NCBI GenBank assembly: GCA_964482435.1
Contig: CAYZXL010000113.1
Location: forward strand, 1-8,827
DNA from: CAYZXL01 sp964482435
GTDB lineage: Bacteria > Auribacterota > JABMQX01
Length of the DNA: 8,827 nucleotides
Direction: 5' to 3'
The notes under the pieces were generated by a model. The model had not been told where the DNA came from. It searched no databases and was given only the letters and a program-made list of their open reading frames with translations. The position numbers and the translations under genes are program-made. This document shows positions 1 through 6,628 of the stretch, in pieces. Each line of letters begins with the position of its first letter. Position 1 is the first letter of the stretch.

Positions 1-304
1 TGAGGTGCTCAATTTGGGTATCGGTGAGCATCCCCCTGTCCCCCACCAGAACCACCCGCGACAACCCGAATTGCTTCTGCAGCTTGTCCACCTGGTCAGG
101 AAGCGTCCGCTCCGTCGCAAAAACATCGTCCGGTGAAACCAGAATTTCCCCCCGAAGCAGCCGACGCAACGCCTCCACCTTCTGACAAGCCCACTTCGAC
201 AGATTCGCTACCGTCCGCTTCTTGATCTCCTTCCCCTCCCGCCACGACTCTCGCAGCAGAATCGCCGGTGGAGACTTTCGGTTGGGAACTGTGTCAATGT
301 ACAT
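1..304 (-). pseudogene. IS1634/IS4-type transposase, 5' part, internally deleted, runs off the left edge
   Basis: An uninterrupted minus-strand frame starts at ATG 304-302 and is open to the window edge (101 codons seen). The first ~66 residues (MYIDTVPNRKSPPAILLRES, then KKRTVANLSKW, VEALRRLLRGE) match the usual N-terminus of IS1634-type DDE transposases. Residues ~70-100 (DQVDKLQKQFGL, then RVVLVGDRGM) match a segment that in full-length members lies roughly 190-200 residues further on. The two are joined near residues 66-70 (TERTLPDQV, about positions 95-107) without loss of frame. The missing part includes the region that normally carries the first catalytic Asp (the YDVTS-type motif); the second-Asp region (VGDRG, Asp89) remains. 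The product is therefore almost certainly inactive as a transposase unless complemented. Family assignment is from recalled family sequence patterns, not an alignment. No terminal inverted repeat could be fixed. Confidence 0.8.
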
Positions 305-310
305 GGTGAC

Positions 311-340
311 ATATTAGAACAGTCTTTCCTCGCCTGTCAA
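311..340 (-). promoter_or_regulatory. Sigma70-type promoter of the transposase, giving a leaderless message
   Basis: On the minus strand there is a perfect -35 box TTGACA (340-335), an 18-bp spacer and TAATAT (316-311) as the -10. Only six bases (GTCACC) separate the -10 from the transposase ATG at 304. Transcription starting the usual ~7 bases after the -10 would begin at or next to the ATG, leaving no room for a Shine-Dalgarno site. Both boxes are near-consensus, so the promoter call is good; leaderlessness is inferred from spacing. Confidence 0.72.
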
Positions 341-428
341 GTACTATTTTTCAAGTTACATGGGTACTCTTTTCCCGAACCCCTCCACCCCAACCCCCGT
401 ATCTCAAACCACTTAACGCACAAAATGC

Positions 429-468
429 CCCCTTCTTTGTCCGGAACTTCGGGTTAGGAAAGAAGGGG
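429..468. repeat. Perfect 10-bp inverted repeat, possible bidirectional terminator
   Basis: CCCCTTCTTT (429-438) is exactly complementary to AAAGAAGGGG (459-468), with 20 bases between that can themselves fold weakly (TCCG / CGGG). It lies downstream of nothing obvious on the plus strand and upstream of the transposase promoter on the minus strand, so it might insulate the element from outside transcription. There is no U-tract directly after either arm, which weakens a terminator reading. Confidence 0.45.
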
Positions 469-1286
469 AGAGGGCGCTTACGGAAGTCTCCACTTCGGGC
501 TGATCCGGAAATCCCTTTAGGAGGTCTTTGACCTCACGCCCGGGTGGGAGTACCAGTATCTCAGGCTGTACGGGGCTTTGTTGTAGGCGTGGCAGCGATC
601 CACGACCGAGCTCCCGGGGAGACGTTCTTCACCGAGAACCTCTGTGGCTGGCGAGGCCGAGCGGGTCATACGAAGATTGAAAAGACTCGAGTCAGAGCTG
701 TGCTTGAGTGGTGCATTGGGCTACTCCTCGACGAGCTTGTCGGGCACGGTAGAAAAGAGAGGGGACAAACGGTGGAGTGACCGCATAAACCGCACTGGAA
801 AACGCGGAACTGGGTCGCATTTAGTGCTTGAGCAGCATGAACTCCCGAATGATAAAACGTATCTTCTAAGAGCCGAGAATTGGATCCCCGGATCCGTAAC
901 ATACAATGCGTTCCTAACAGGCTCTTGTGCCTTAAGTTACGAATTCGCAAAAGGCACTTTTGCCTCTATACTCCACCCACATGGCGTTTCTGCTCAAGGC
1001 GCGGTCTTCCAACCATTGCGAGAGAAAAGGGTGGTCCAAGGAGCCGATGGTAGCCCGAGGGACATTTTGGGATCTTCGTGGAGCACTGTGGCGGAAATCC
1101 CAAATCGTGGACAGTACACAGGCATAGACGACGACTTTTTGCTTCAGCGCGTCTGTTTCGCACTTCCGCCCAAGAGGTTCTGCTCGGTCGAGAGCGTCCG
1201 TCGGTGTTTGCTTCCCGATGTCAGGTGTTGAGTGCGGCCCCAAACGTCCGGGGGAGGCCGTCCTTGTCAAAGGCCATGCGTGTCTG

Positions 1287-1315
1287 TTGGCTCCCGTGAT
1301 TGTTGACGGTACAAT
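1287..1315 (+). promoter_or_regulatory. Probable promoter of the YjbQ-family gene
   Basis: TTGGCT (1287-1292) and TACAAT (1310-1315) are separated by 17 bp, matching sigma70 consensus at four and five of six positions. The -10 ends 60 bases before the gene's ATG at 1376, giving a 5' leader of about 50 bases. No operator-like symmetry stands out. Confidence 0.45.
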
Positions 1316-1375
1316 GCACAGAAACGCAGTGTTTCGCCATCACCGACATATTGCGCCGGAAGGAGTAGTGGTTTG

Positions 1376-1798
1376 ATGAAATCCCTCACCGAATACCTGA
1401 AGTTTAACCTTCCCAGCCGTGTGGGCTTCGTTAACATCATACCGCAGGTGGAGGAGGCGGTAAAAAAGAGCGGCGTGAAGGAAGGCATCGTGCTGTGCAA
1501 TGCGATGCACATTACCGCCTCCGTGTTCATCAACGATGACGAACCGGGGTTGCTCCAGGACTACAGGGACTGGCTGGAGAAACTTGCCCCCTTCGATCCC
1601 TCGCCCCAACGCTATCGGCACAACCGGACTGGGGAAGACAACGGGGACGCCCACCACAAGCGGCAGATCATGGGCCGAGAGGTAGTCGTGGCAATCACCA
1701 ATGGGAGGCTCGACTTTGGCCCCTGGGAGCAGATCTTCTACGGCGAGTTCGACGGTCGTCGTCCGAAGAGGGTGCTGGTCAAGATCATTGGAGAGTAG
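1376..1798 (+). CDS. yjbQ: YjbQ/UPF0047 family protein (secondary thiamine-phosphate synthase type)
   Basis: This 140-residue protein matches the whole length of the compact UPF0047/YjbQ family. Family hallmarks are all visible: MHITASVFINDDE (residues 44-56), the His/Asp-rich block HNRTGEDNGDAHHKRQIMG (82-100) and GPWEQIFYGEFDG (115-127), ending in RVLVKIIGE. The family is known as a widespread cytoplasmic beta-rich trimer; members have a weak thiamine-phosphate synthase activity and can rescue thiamine auxotrophs, but the true physiological role is unsettled. The start chosen is ATG 1376, ten bases after GGAAGGAG (1358-1365); an in-frame TTG directly before it is less likely. The gene stands alone, with its own promoter about 60 bases upstream and no co-directional partner within 380 bases. 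No defects seen. Confidence 0.93.
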   Translation: MKSLTEYLKFNLPSRVGFVNIIPQVEEAVKKSGVKEGIVLCNAMHITASVFINDDEPGLLQDYRDWLEKLAPFDPSPQRYRHNRTGEDNGDAHHKRQIMGREVVVAITNGRLDFGPWEQIFYGEFDGRRPKRVLVKIIGE

Positions 1799-2187
1799 TG
1801 ATGAAGGGGAAATGCCCCATGAATTCCGCTTCTTCGCGAATCCACCTTGTGTTCCTTTGGTCGTGCGCCTTGGACGCCCGAATCCTCACAGCTGGAGACC
1901 ACCACTTTGGACTTCAGGCTTCCTTGAGTCCGGCCTCTGTTCTTCCGGAAGCGTCCGCACGTACTCCTTCCTTTTTGCCCAAGGCGGGCCCAAGCATAGG
2001 TTATTGATATGATCTGTGCTTCAGCTATCCGAGCCTACCAGCGTGCAGGAGGTTGCGGCCACTGAAAGTGTCTCTTGCTTCGCAGTTTTCGTGGTCAACT
2101 GTTGCGGGATAATCGAGGCGCGCGTTATGGTTTCCATGATTCAAGTTCGTGCTTTCCCCTAACGGGCATCGCCTTCAAAAGAATATG
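1799..2187. other. Intergenic stretch with no supported gene
   Basis: No protein family pattern appears on either strand. Two overlapping plus-strand open frames here (1701-2012 and 1798-2007) start inside or at the very end of the preceding gene and read as proline/serine-rich low-information sequence. A GATAAT hexamer near 2109-2114 could be a -10 box for the following stub, but its -35 partner is poor. Confidence 0.5.
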
Positions 2188-2337
2188 ATGGATTACAAGG
2201 AGTTCATGGAAGAAGAAACCATTGAGACCCGGAAAACCGTTGGCTGCGATGTGGCGATCAGCGCGCTGAGCGGCGGAGTGGACAGCTTCACCGTCACGGT
2301 ATCGGGACACCGTGCTCTGGGCGAAAGGCTGAAGTCC
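2188..2337 (+). pseudogene. N-terminal stub of a GuaA/ExsB-like PP-loop ATP pyrophosphatase
   Basis: Fifty codons from ATG 2188 (another ATG directly before at 2185) read like the start of the GMP-synthase-type ATP-pyrophosphatase family: MDYKEFMEEE, then the PP-loop ALSGGVDSF (residues 26-34; SGGVDS at 28-33) and GHRALGERLKS (40-50). Family members continue with a conserved IDNGLMR-type segment and run to roughly 300 residues; here the similarity stops at about 2337 and gives way to the leader and ribosome binding site of the next gene. The second Ser of the canonical SGGVDSS is Phe. The stub lacks the rest of the nucleotide and substrate sites, so it cannot be a working enzyme. Its frame stays open into the downstream isomerase, so readthrough would give a fusion of more than 400 residues. 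I read it as a deletion scar. Confidence 0.65.
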
Positions 2338-2367
2338 ATAGGTGAACAAAGTTGGAGGAAATCTCTT

Positions 2368-3441
2368 ATGAAAGCAACGTCCGGAAGTCACGTGCATCCT
2401 GCCGCGGAAGCGGAAACCGTCGGAACGCCCATCCCCGGTCCGTTTGGCCCGATGACGCGTCGCCGTGTTCTCGGGTCGGCCCTTGCCGCCGCGGGGGCGG
2501 TCGCCCTCGGCGCCGGGACGATCTTGACCGCCCAGGAACCGGGACGGGACGACCGGCGCGCTTCGCCCAAGCGATACGCGATGAAGAAATCGATCAACCT
2601 TTGGGCATTCCCGTATCCGCAGCGGATGACGCTGCAGGAGTGTTTTCAGCTCGCCAAGGATGCCCGCTTCGACGGCATCGAACTGAACTACGATCTCGAC
2701 AACGATCTGTCACCCAAGTCCGGCTCCAAGGAATACGCTGCCATTCGCAAGATGGCGGACCGCATCGGCATCGCGATCAGCGGGCTGTGTTCGTTCCTCT
2801 TCTGGCCTTATCCGCTGACCAGCAACGATCCCGCGAAGCGCGAGCGTGGCCTCGAGCTGGCCGGGAAGACCGCCCAGGCAGCGCACGACCTCGGCGTGGA
2901 AAACGTGCTAGTCGTGCCCGGCGCGGTGCACATCCCGTGGCGCGACGACTACGAGCCGGTGCCGAACGACGTCTGCGAACGCCGCGCCAAAGACGCCGTC
3001 AAGAGGTTGGCCGTGCAGGCGGAGAAGCTGGGCGTCTACCTGAACCTGGAGAACATTTTCTTAAACGGCTTCCTCATGACGCCCATGGAGATGAACGCCT
3101 TTGTGGACAGCATCCAGAGCCCGCAGGTGCGCGTTCACTTCGACACGGGCAACATCGCGATGTTCCAGCACGCCGAGCACTGGGTGCCGATTCTCGGCAA
3201 ACGCATCCAGAACGTGCATCTCAAGGAGTTCAACAAGAAGGGCACGGACTATTCGCTGGAAGCGTTCCGGCCGCTGCTCGACGGCACGACCAACTGGCCG
3301 GCGCTGATGGACGCGTTCGACGCCATCGGCTATCGCGGTTACTTGACCTTCGAGTATTTCCACCCGTACGCGCACTATCCCGAGGCGTTGATCTACCAGA
3401 CTGCCGATTCGCTGGACCGCATCCTCGGCCTGAAGCCTTAG
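2368..3441 (+). CDS. Tat-exported sugar phosphate isomerase/epimerase (xylose isomerase-like TIM barrel)
   Basis: This 357-residue protein has a Tat-type signal at residues 29-55 (TRRRVLG, then an Ala/Gly-rich hydrophobic run ending near ILTA) after an unusually long polar n-region. From residue ~70 it is a TIM barrel of the xylose isomerase-like/AP-endonuclease-2 fold: DGIELNYD (Glu105), NLENIF (Glu228), HFDTGN (Asp259), NVHLKEF (His284) and LTFEYF (Glu329). The last four match the divalent-metal ligands of ketose 3-epimerases and hydroxypyruvate isomerases, so a metal-dependent ketose/aldose isomerisation or epimerisation is expected; the substrate is unknown. Exported members are common in PVC-type bacteria. 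I chose ATG 2368 because GGAGG (2354-2358) sits nine bases before it; the open frame extends upstream into a PP-loop stub, and ATG 2452 lacks a good ribosome site. Third codon positions are strongly G/C, more than in the genes before it. Confidence 0.88.
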   Translation: MKATSGSHVHPAAEAETVGTPIPGPFGPMTRRRVLGSALAAAGAVALGAGTILTAQEPGRDDRRASPKRYAMKKSINLWAFPYPQRMTLQECFQLAKDARFDGIELNYDLDNDLSPKSGSKEYAAIRKMADRIGIAISGLCSFLFWPYPLTSNDPAKRERGLELAGKTAQAAHDLGVENVLVVPGAVHIPWRDDYEPVPNDVCERRAKDAVKRLAVQAEKLGVYLNLENIFLNGFLMTPMEMNAFVDSIQSPQVRVHFDTGNIAMFQHAEHWVPILGKRIQNVHLKEFNKKGTDYSLEAFRPLLDGTTNWPALMDAFDAIGYRGYLTFEYFHPYAHYPEALIYQTADSLDRILGLKP

Positions 3442-3677
3442 CCCCCTGAGGTTGCCGCCTCCAGCTTATGACCACGTTCAGCCGGGAACACGTACGGCGC
3501 TGACGGTCGCGGCGGTGCAGGATTTGAATCCTGCGTTTGCCTAAAAAACGGCGAGGAGAGAATCTCCAAGAGAGAACAGCCGTCCGCGTCCCGGCGCGAG
3601 AGGAACGCAAGTTCTGGAGAATCCAGCGGTGGCTGAGATTCTCGTGATAAAGTGCAGATCAGTCGGAGGAGGGCAAC
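3442..3677. other. Intergenic region between isomerase and aldo/keto reductase
   Basis: No gene. It contains a perfect inverted repeat at 3517-3534 and two short hairpins with GAA loops: GGAGA/TCTCC at 3554-3566 and CTGGA/TCCAG near 3613-3625. The last 15 bases form the strong ribosome site of the reductase (GGAGGAGG, 3665-3672). I see no convincing promoter, so whether the reductase is cotranscribed with the isomerase is open. Confidence 0.45.
3517..3534. repeat. Perfect inverted repeat resembling a tRNA T-arm or a weak terminator
   Basis: GCAGGATT and AATCCTGC are exact complements around a TG centre, 75 bases after the isomerase stop. On the minus strand it reads GCAGG-ATTCAAAT-CCTGC followed by CGCCGCGACC, which looks like a tRNA T-arm and 3' acceptor, but the loop is one base too long and no cloverleaf can be completed. 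As a plus-strand terminator it is followed only by GTTTGCC. Confidence 0.4.
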
Positions 3678-4682
3678 ATGAAACATCTTTCGAGCAAATC
3701 GGTGTGCTCCCTGCATCAACAGCTAACAAGGAGAGACTTCTTAAAGAAGACCGCATGTTTAGGGGCCGGCTTTGCCTTTGGGATTTCACGACGTGTTTTT
3801 GCCGAGTCCGTCGGCGAGTTGCCTCAACGGCTGCTCGGCAGGACGAATGCTAAGGTCTCGGTCCTCGGTCTTGGCACGGCGCCGGTTGGAGAGGGGCCCG
3901 TTGAGGTTCAAGAAGGAATCCGCATCTTCGGGGAAGCACTCGACCTGGGCGTAACCTACGTTGACACAGCGCGCATCTACGGGGAAGCCGAGGAGATTCT
4001 TGGCCATCTCATTCCGAAAAGGCGCGATAAGCTATTTGTGGCGACGAAGGTGTCAACCGACGCCGCGGCAGGGGCAGAGCGTTCATTGAGCGAGTCACTG
4101 CGCATGATGAAGACAGACCATTTCGACCTCGTGCACATTCACAGCATCGGCACCAAGAACATTGACAGGGTTCTCGGGAAAGACGGTGTTCTCGAGTATC
4201 TCCTGAAGGAGAAAGAAAAAGGGAAGTTACGATTCATCGGCATTTCGGGCCACTGCGGTGGGGGCAATTTCGTTCGCATGCTCGAGACCGACCAGATTGA
4301 CGTCGTCATGTGCGTGATGAACTATGCGGATAGGAACATCTACAACTTCGAGGAAAGGGTATTGCCGACAGCAAGGCGACACAAGGCCGGATGTGCTGCG
4401 ATGAAGGTTTACGCGGGAATCAAGGGAGGCTTCCCGAACCATGGAAAGGGTTACGTGGGCTGCGCCACCGAGCCTCGCTATCTGCCACAGGCGCTCGCCT
4501 ATGCTCTTGACCTGGAGGGCGTAAGCGTGGCAGTCGTCGGCCCCTACACGGTCGAGCAGGCAAGGCAAAACGTGGAGTTTGCCGTCAAGTACAAGCCGCT
4601 TTCCAAAGAAGACCGTGACTCGCTGACCAAGTACGGGACAGATTTGGCCAAAAATCTCGGGCCACGCTACGGACGAGTCTAA
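3678..4682 (+). CDS. Tat-exported aldo/keto reductase
   Basis: A 334-residue protein with a textbook Tat signal: LTRRDFLKK (residues 16-24, twin Arg at 18-19), a hydrophobic stretch ACLGAGFAFGI, and a likely cleavage site after VFA (residue 42). The mature part is an aldo/keto reductase TIM barrel beginning RLLGRTNAKVSVLGLGTAPV. The catalytic tetrad is intact: Asp96 and Tyr101 in YVDTARIYGEAEEILG, Lys124 in VATK, His155 in DLVHIH. The family reduces aldehydes, ketones or sugar carbonyls with NAD(P)H; how an exported form gets its cofactor is unclear, though tightly bound cofactor is known in other exported oxidoreductases. The C-terminus has no CxxC-type iron-sulphur motif, unlike some relatives. 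Start ATG 3678 follows GGAGGAGG by five bases. It follows an exported isomerase on the same strand, which suggests a shared extracytoplasmic sugar substrate, but this is inference. Confidence 0.92.
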   Translation: MKHLSSKSVCSLHQQLTRRDFLKKTACLGAGFAFGISRRVFAESVGELPQRLLGRTNAKVSVLGLGTAPVGEGPVEVQEGIRIFGEALDLGVTYVDTARIYGEAEEILGHLIPKRRDKLFVATKVSTDAAAGAERSLSESLRMMKTDHFDLVHIHSIGTKNIDRVLGKDGVLEYLLKEKEKGKLRFIGISGHCGGGNFVRMLETDQIDVVMCVMNYADRNIYNFEERVLPTARRHKAGCAAMKVYAGIKGGFPNHGKGYVGCATEPRYLPQALAYALDLEGVSVAVVGPYTVEQARQNVEFAVKYKPLSKEDRDSLTKYGTDLAKNLGPRYGRV

Positions 4683-4797
4683 ACAAGACGAAATGCGTGG
4701 CAGGCCTTGGAGGCGAAGCGGGAAGAAAACAGGATAATTGCCGCGCTGTAAACCACTCCGCGTCTGAGGTGATTGGCAAGTGTCAGGGAGGGAAGAA

Positions 4798-6507
4798 ATG
4801 CCATTTTCACGAGAGGAAGAGAGGCCGTCAGTTTGTCTGAGGAGAGGTGAGAGTTCCCGAGCCAGAGGGAAAAAACCTCGTCGCAAGTGGATGTTCCCTG
4901 TCACCGGGGTGCTGTCGCTGGTGTGGTTTCTGGTACGTGTTGTGCCGAAGCCCTCGCGGGCAACGTATCCCTGTCAGCGGGTAGCGTTCCCGCTTGCCTC
5001 GAGCTTTGTCGCCTGGCTTATAGGAGCACTCGGCTCAATCACCTCCATTCGCAAAGCAAGGCGCAGCTTCGCACAATCGCGTTATGTTTTGGGTGCGGTG
5101 CTGATTGCCGTCAGCGTCGGGGCCGTATGCCTCACTCAAAGCATCACGACACAGAAGGTTGCTCTGGCCGATGAGTTGGTGGCGAATGCCCCGATGGGCG
5201 TTGCGAAGGGGATTCACCCGGGGCGTGTTGTTTGGGTGCATGACCCCGATGCTACCGACTGGGCCGGACCGGGATACGGGCATTGGTGGGAAAACACCCA
5301 CACCAACCAGGCCGTCGTGAACCAGATGATGACCCGCGCGATACGGGCTCTCGCCGGTCAAACAAACAGTGCTGCCGCCTGGGATGAGCTCTTTAAGCAC
5401 TTCAACAAGACGCACGGCAGGGGAAACGTGGGGTACAGGCTGGGAGAGAAGATCGTCGTCAAAGTGAATTTCGTGGGCTGCATCAGGGTGTGGGACGGGG
5501 GAGAAGTGCTGAAGCCAGAAGATTACAACCTGCGGGACACGGATTATATGAACACATCTCCCCAGGTGATAGTCGCACTGCTGCATCAGCTTGTGGATGT
5601 AGTCGGAGTCAAACAAACTGATATCACCGTTGGCGATCCTCTCTGCTATTTTCCCAACGAATATTACAGCATCTGTTACGGCGCGTTTCCAAACGTGCAG
5701 TATCTGGAACACCTGGGAAAATTCGGTCGGGTTGGGGCAAAGCTGTCGTCGGTTCCCCTGTACTGGAGCACGCCCGATGCGGCAGATAAGAAGACCGACT
5801 ATGTGGCGCAATGCTATGCGGAGGCGGATTACGTGATCAACCTGGCGAACCTCAAGAGTCACAACGATCAGGCTGGCATCACGCTTTGCGCTAAGAACCA
5901 TTATGGTTCGCTCGTCAGGAGGCCGGCCCGGATTGAAGGCTATTACGACATGCACAAGGACCTCCCGTTCAACCGACCCGGCATGGGGCATTACCGGCCT
6001 CTCGTGGACCTCATGGGGCACAAGCACCTGGGCGGCAAGACGCTTCTGTACCTGATTGACGGGCTTTACGCCGGAAAACATGCGAAAGAGAATGCCCCGC
6101 GAAAGTGGAAAAGCCCTCCATTCAATGGGGACTGGACCTCCAGTCTCTTTGCCTCGCAGGATCCAGTGGCAATTGACTCGGTGGGCTTTGATTTTCTCTG
6201 GATGGAGTGGGATGATGCCCCGCACAGGTCAGGCACCAGCGATTATCTGGTTGAGGCGGCGTTGGCAGATAACCCGCCTTCCGGGACGTTTTACGACCCA
6301 AACCACAAGGGAAAAGTGCTTCGCCTCGAAAGCCTGGGGGTCCATGAGCACTGGAACAACCCCGGAGACAAGCAGTACTCCCGGAACCTTGGGACGGGCA
6401 AGGGCATCGAGCTGGTCAAGCCGACTCAGATGTCAGGCACTTGGTCCCTTACTTCCGGAGTTCCGAACCGGGCTGGTGCGTATTCGGGAGGCCCTGGAGA
6501 AAACTGA
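4798..6507 (+). CDS. Membrane-anchored DUF362 domain protein
   Basis: A 569-residue protein. The body from about residue 135 on has the DUF362 pattern: GVAKGIHPGRVVWVHDP (134-150), GEKIVVKVNF (216-225), ITVGDP (276-281), then DYVINLANLKSH (344-355), ITLCAKNHYGSL (361-372), LLYLIDGLY (416-424) and QDPVAIDSVGFDFL (454-467). DUF362 has no settled biochemical role; some members carry ferredoxin-type 4Fe-4S motifs, which are absent here. The N-terminus has three hydrophobic segments (about 32-49, 62-82 and 97-114), the third preceded by ARRSFAQ (87-93), a Tat-like motif, and followed by VALA (121-124), so the DUF362 domain is probably outside the cytoplasm. Start ATG 4798 is five bases after GGGAGGG; an in-frame GTG lies at 4780 but has no ribosome site. 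It lies 115 bases after the reductase on the same strand. Confidence 0.88.
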   Translation: MPFSREEERPSVCLRRGESSRARGKKPRRKWMFPVTGVLSLVWFLVRVVPKPSRATYPCQRVAFPLASSFVAWLIGALGSITSIRKARRSFAQSRYVLGAVLIAVSVGAVCLTQSITTQKVALADELVANAPMGVAKGIHPGRVVWVHDPDATDWAGPGYGHWWENTHTNQAVVNQMMTRAIRALAGQTNSAAAWDELFKHFNKTHGRGNVGYRLGEKIVVKVNFVGCIRVWDGGEVLKPEDYNLRDTDYMNTSPQVIVALLHQLVDVVGVKQTDITVGDPLCYFPNEYYSICYGAFPNVQYLEHLGKFGRVGAKLSSVPLYWSTPDAADKKTDYVAQCYAEADYVINLANLKSHNDQAGITLCAKNHYGSLVRRPARIEGYYDMHKDLPFNRPGMGHYRPLVDLMGHKHLGGKTLLYLIDGLYAGKHAKENAPRKWKSPPFNGDWTSSLFASQDPVAIDSVGFDFLWMEWDDAPHRSGTSDYLVEAALADNPPSGTFYDPNHKGKVLRLESLGVHEHWNNPGDKQYSRNLGTGKGIELVKPTQMSGTWSLTSGVPNRAGAYSGGPGEN

Positions 6508-6522
6508 AACGCTTCTCTTTTT
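6497..6522 (+). terminator. Weak Rho-independent terminator overlapping the DUF362 stop
   Basis: GAGAA (6497-6501) pairs with TTCTC (6513-6517) across an 11-base loop, extendable by one G-T pair, and is followed at once by five T (6518-6522). The stem is short and A/T-rich, so termination would be partial at best. If real, it separates the DUF362 gene from the small secreted-protein gene. Confidence 0.3.
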
Positions 6523-6577
6523 GAATTGAACGTCTTCCCGATGAGAATCGTTAAAGGTACCACGAACTGAGTCCGGA

Positions 6578-6599
6578 GAGTCTGAAAAGGAAGAGACTC
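6578..6599 (+). promoter_or_regulatory. 5' leader hairpin before the small secreted-protein gene
   Basis: GAGTCT (6578-6583) and AGACTC (6594-6599) form a perfect 6-bp stem with a 10-base purine-rich loop, ending 15 bases before the ribosome site. It may stabilise the transcript; no regulatory role can be shown. Confidence 0.25.
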
Positions 6600-6628
6600 C
6601 AACAAGGAACGATGAAAGGAGGCGAAGA

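Larger units (their letters stand above)
305..1375. other. Gene-poor stretch with small hairpins
   Basis: I find no recognisable gene here. The longest open frames (plus 644-1231 and 544-780, minus 932-1270) overlap one another, lack ribosome binding sites, show no protein family pattern and have composition unlike the real genes nearby. The stretch has several perfect short inverted repeats: 429-468 (10-bp arms), 521-535 (GAGGTC-TTT-GACCTC), 882-895 (two GGATCC palindromes separated by CC) and 947-963 (7-bp arms, 3-base loop). The left part (305 to about 400) should contain the outer end of the insertion element, whose boundary I cannot place. The far right holds the promoter of the next gene. 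Confidence 0.5.

Noticed and set aside
644..1231. 195-codon open frame on the plus strand
   Set aside because: No ribosome site, no protein family pattern, and it overlaps several equally open frames in other phases. Nothing separates it from random open frame.
1805..1817. GGGGAAATGCCCC hairpin after the YjbQ gene as a terminator
   Set aside because: Only four pairs and no T-run afterwards.
2352..3449. 365-codon frame overlapping the sugar isomerase in another phase
   Set aside because: It is an arginine/proline-rich shadow caused by the strong G/C third-position bias of the isomerase gene; the isomerase frame has all the family motifs.
3505..3590. A complete tRNA gene on the minus strand
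   Set aside because: Only a T-arm-like piece exists; the loop is eight bases, the 3' end is CCG, and no matching 5' acceptor, D-arm or anticodon arm can be drawn.
5035..6225. 396-codon antisense frame opposite the DUF362 gene
   Set aside because: It is a shadow of the DUF362 gene: no ribosome site, no recognisable motifs, and the sense strand carries the clear family pattern.
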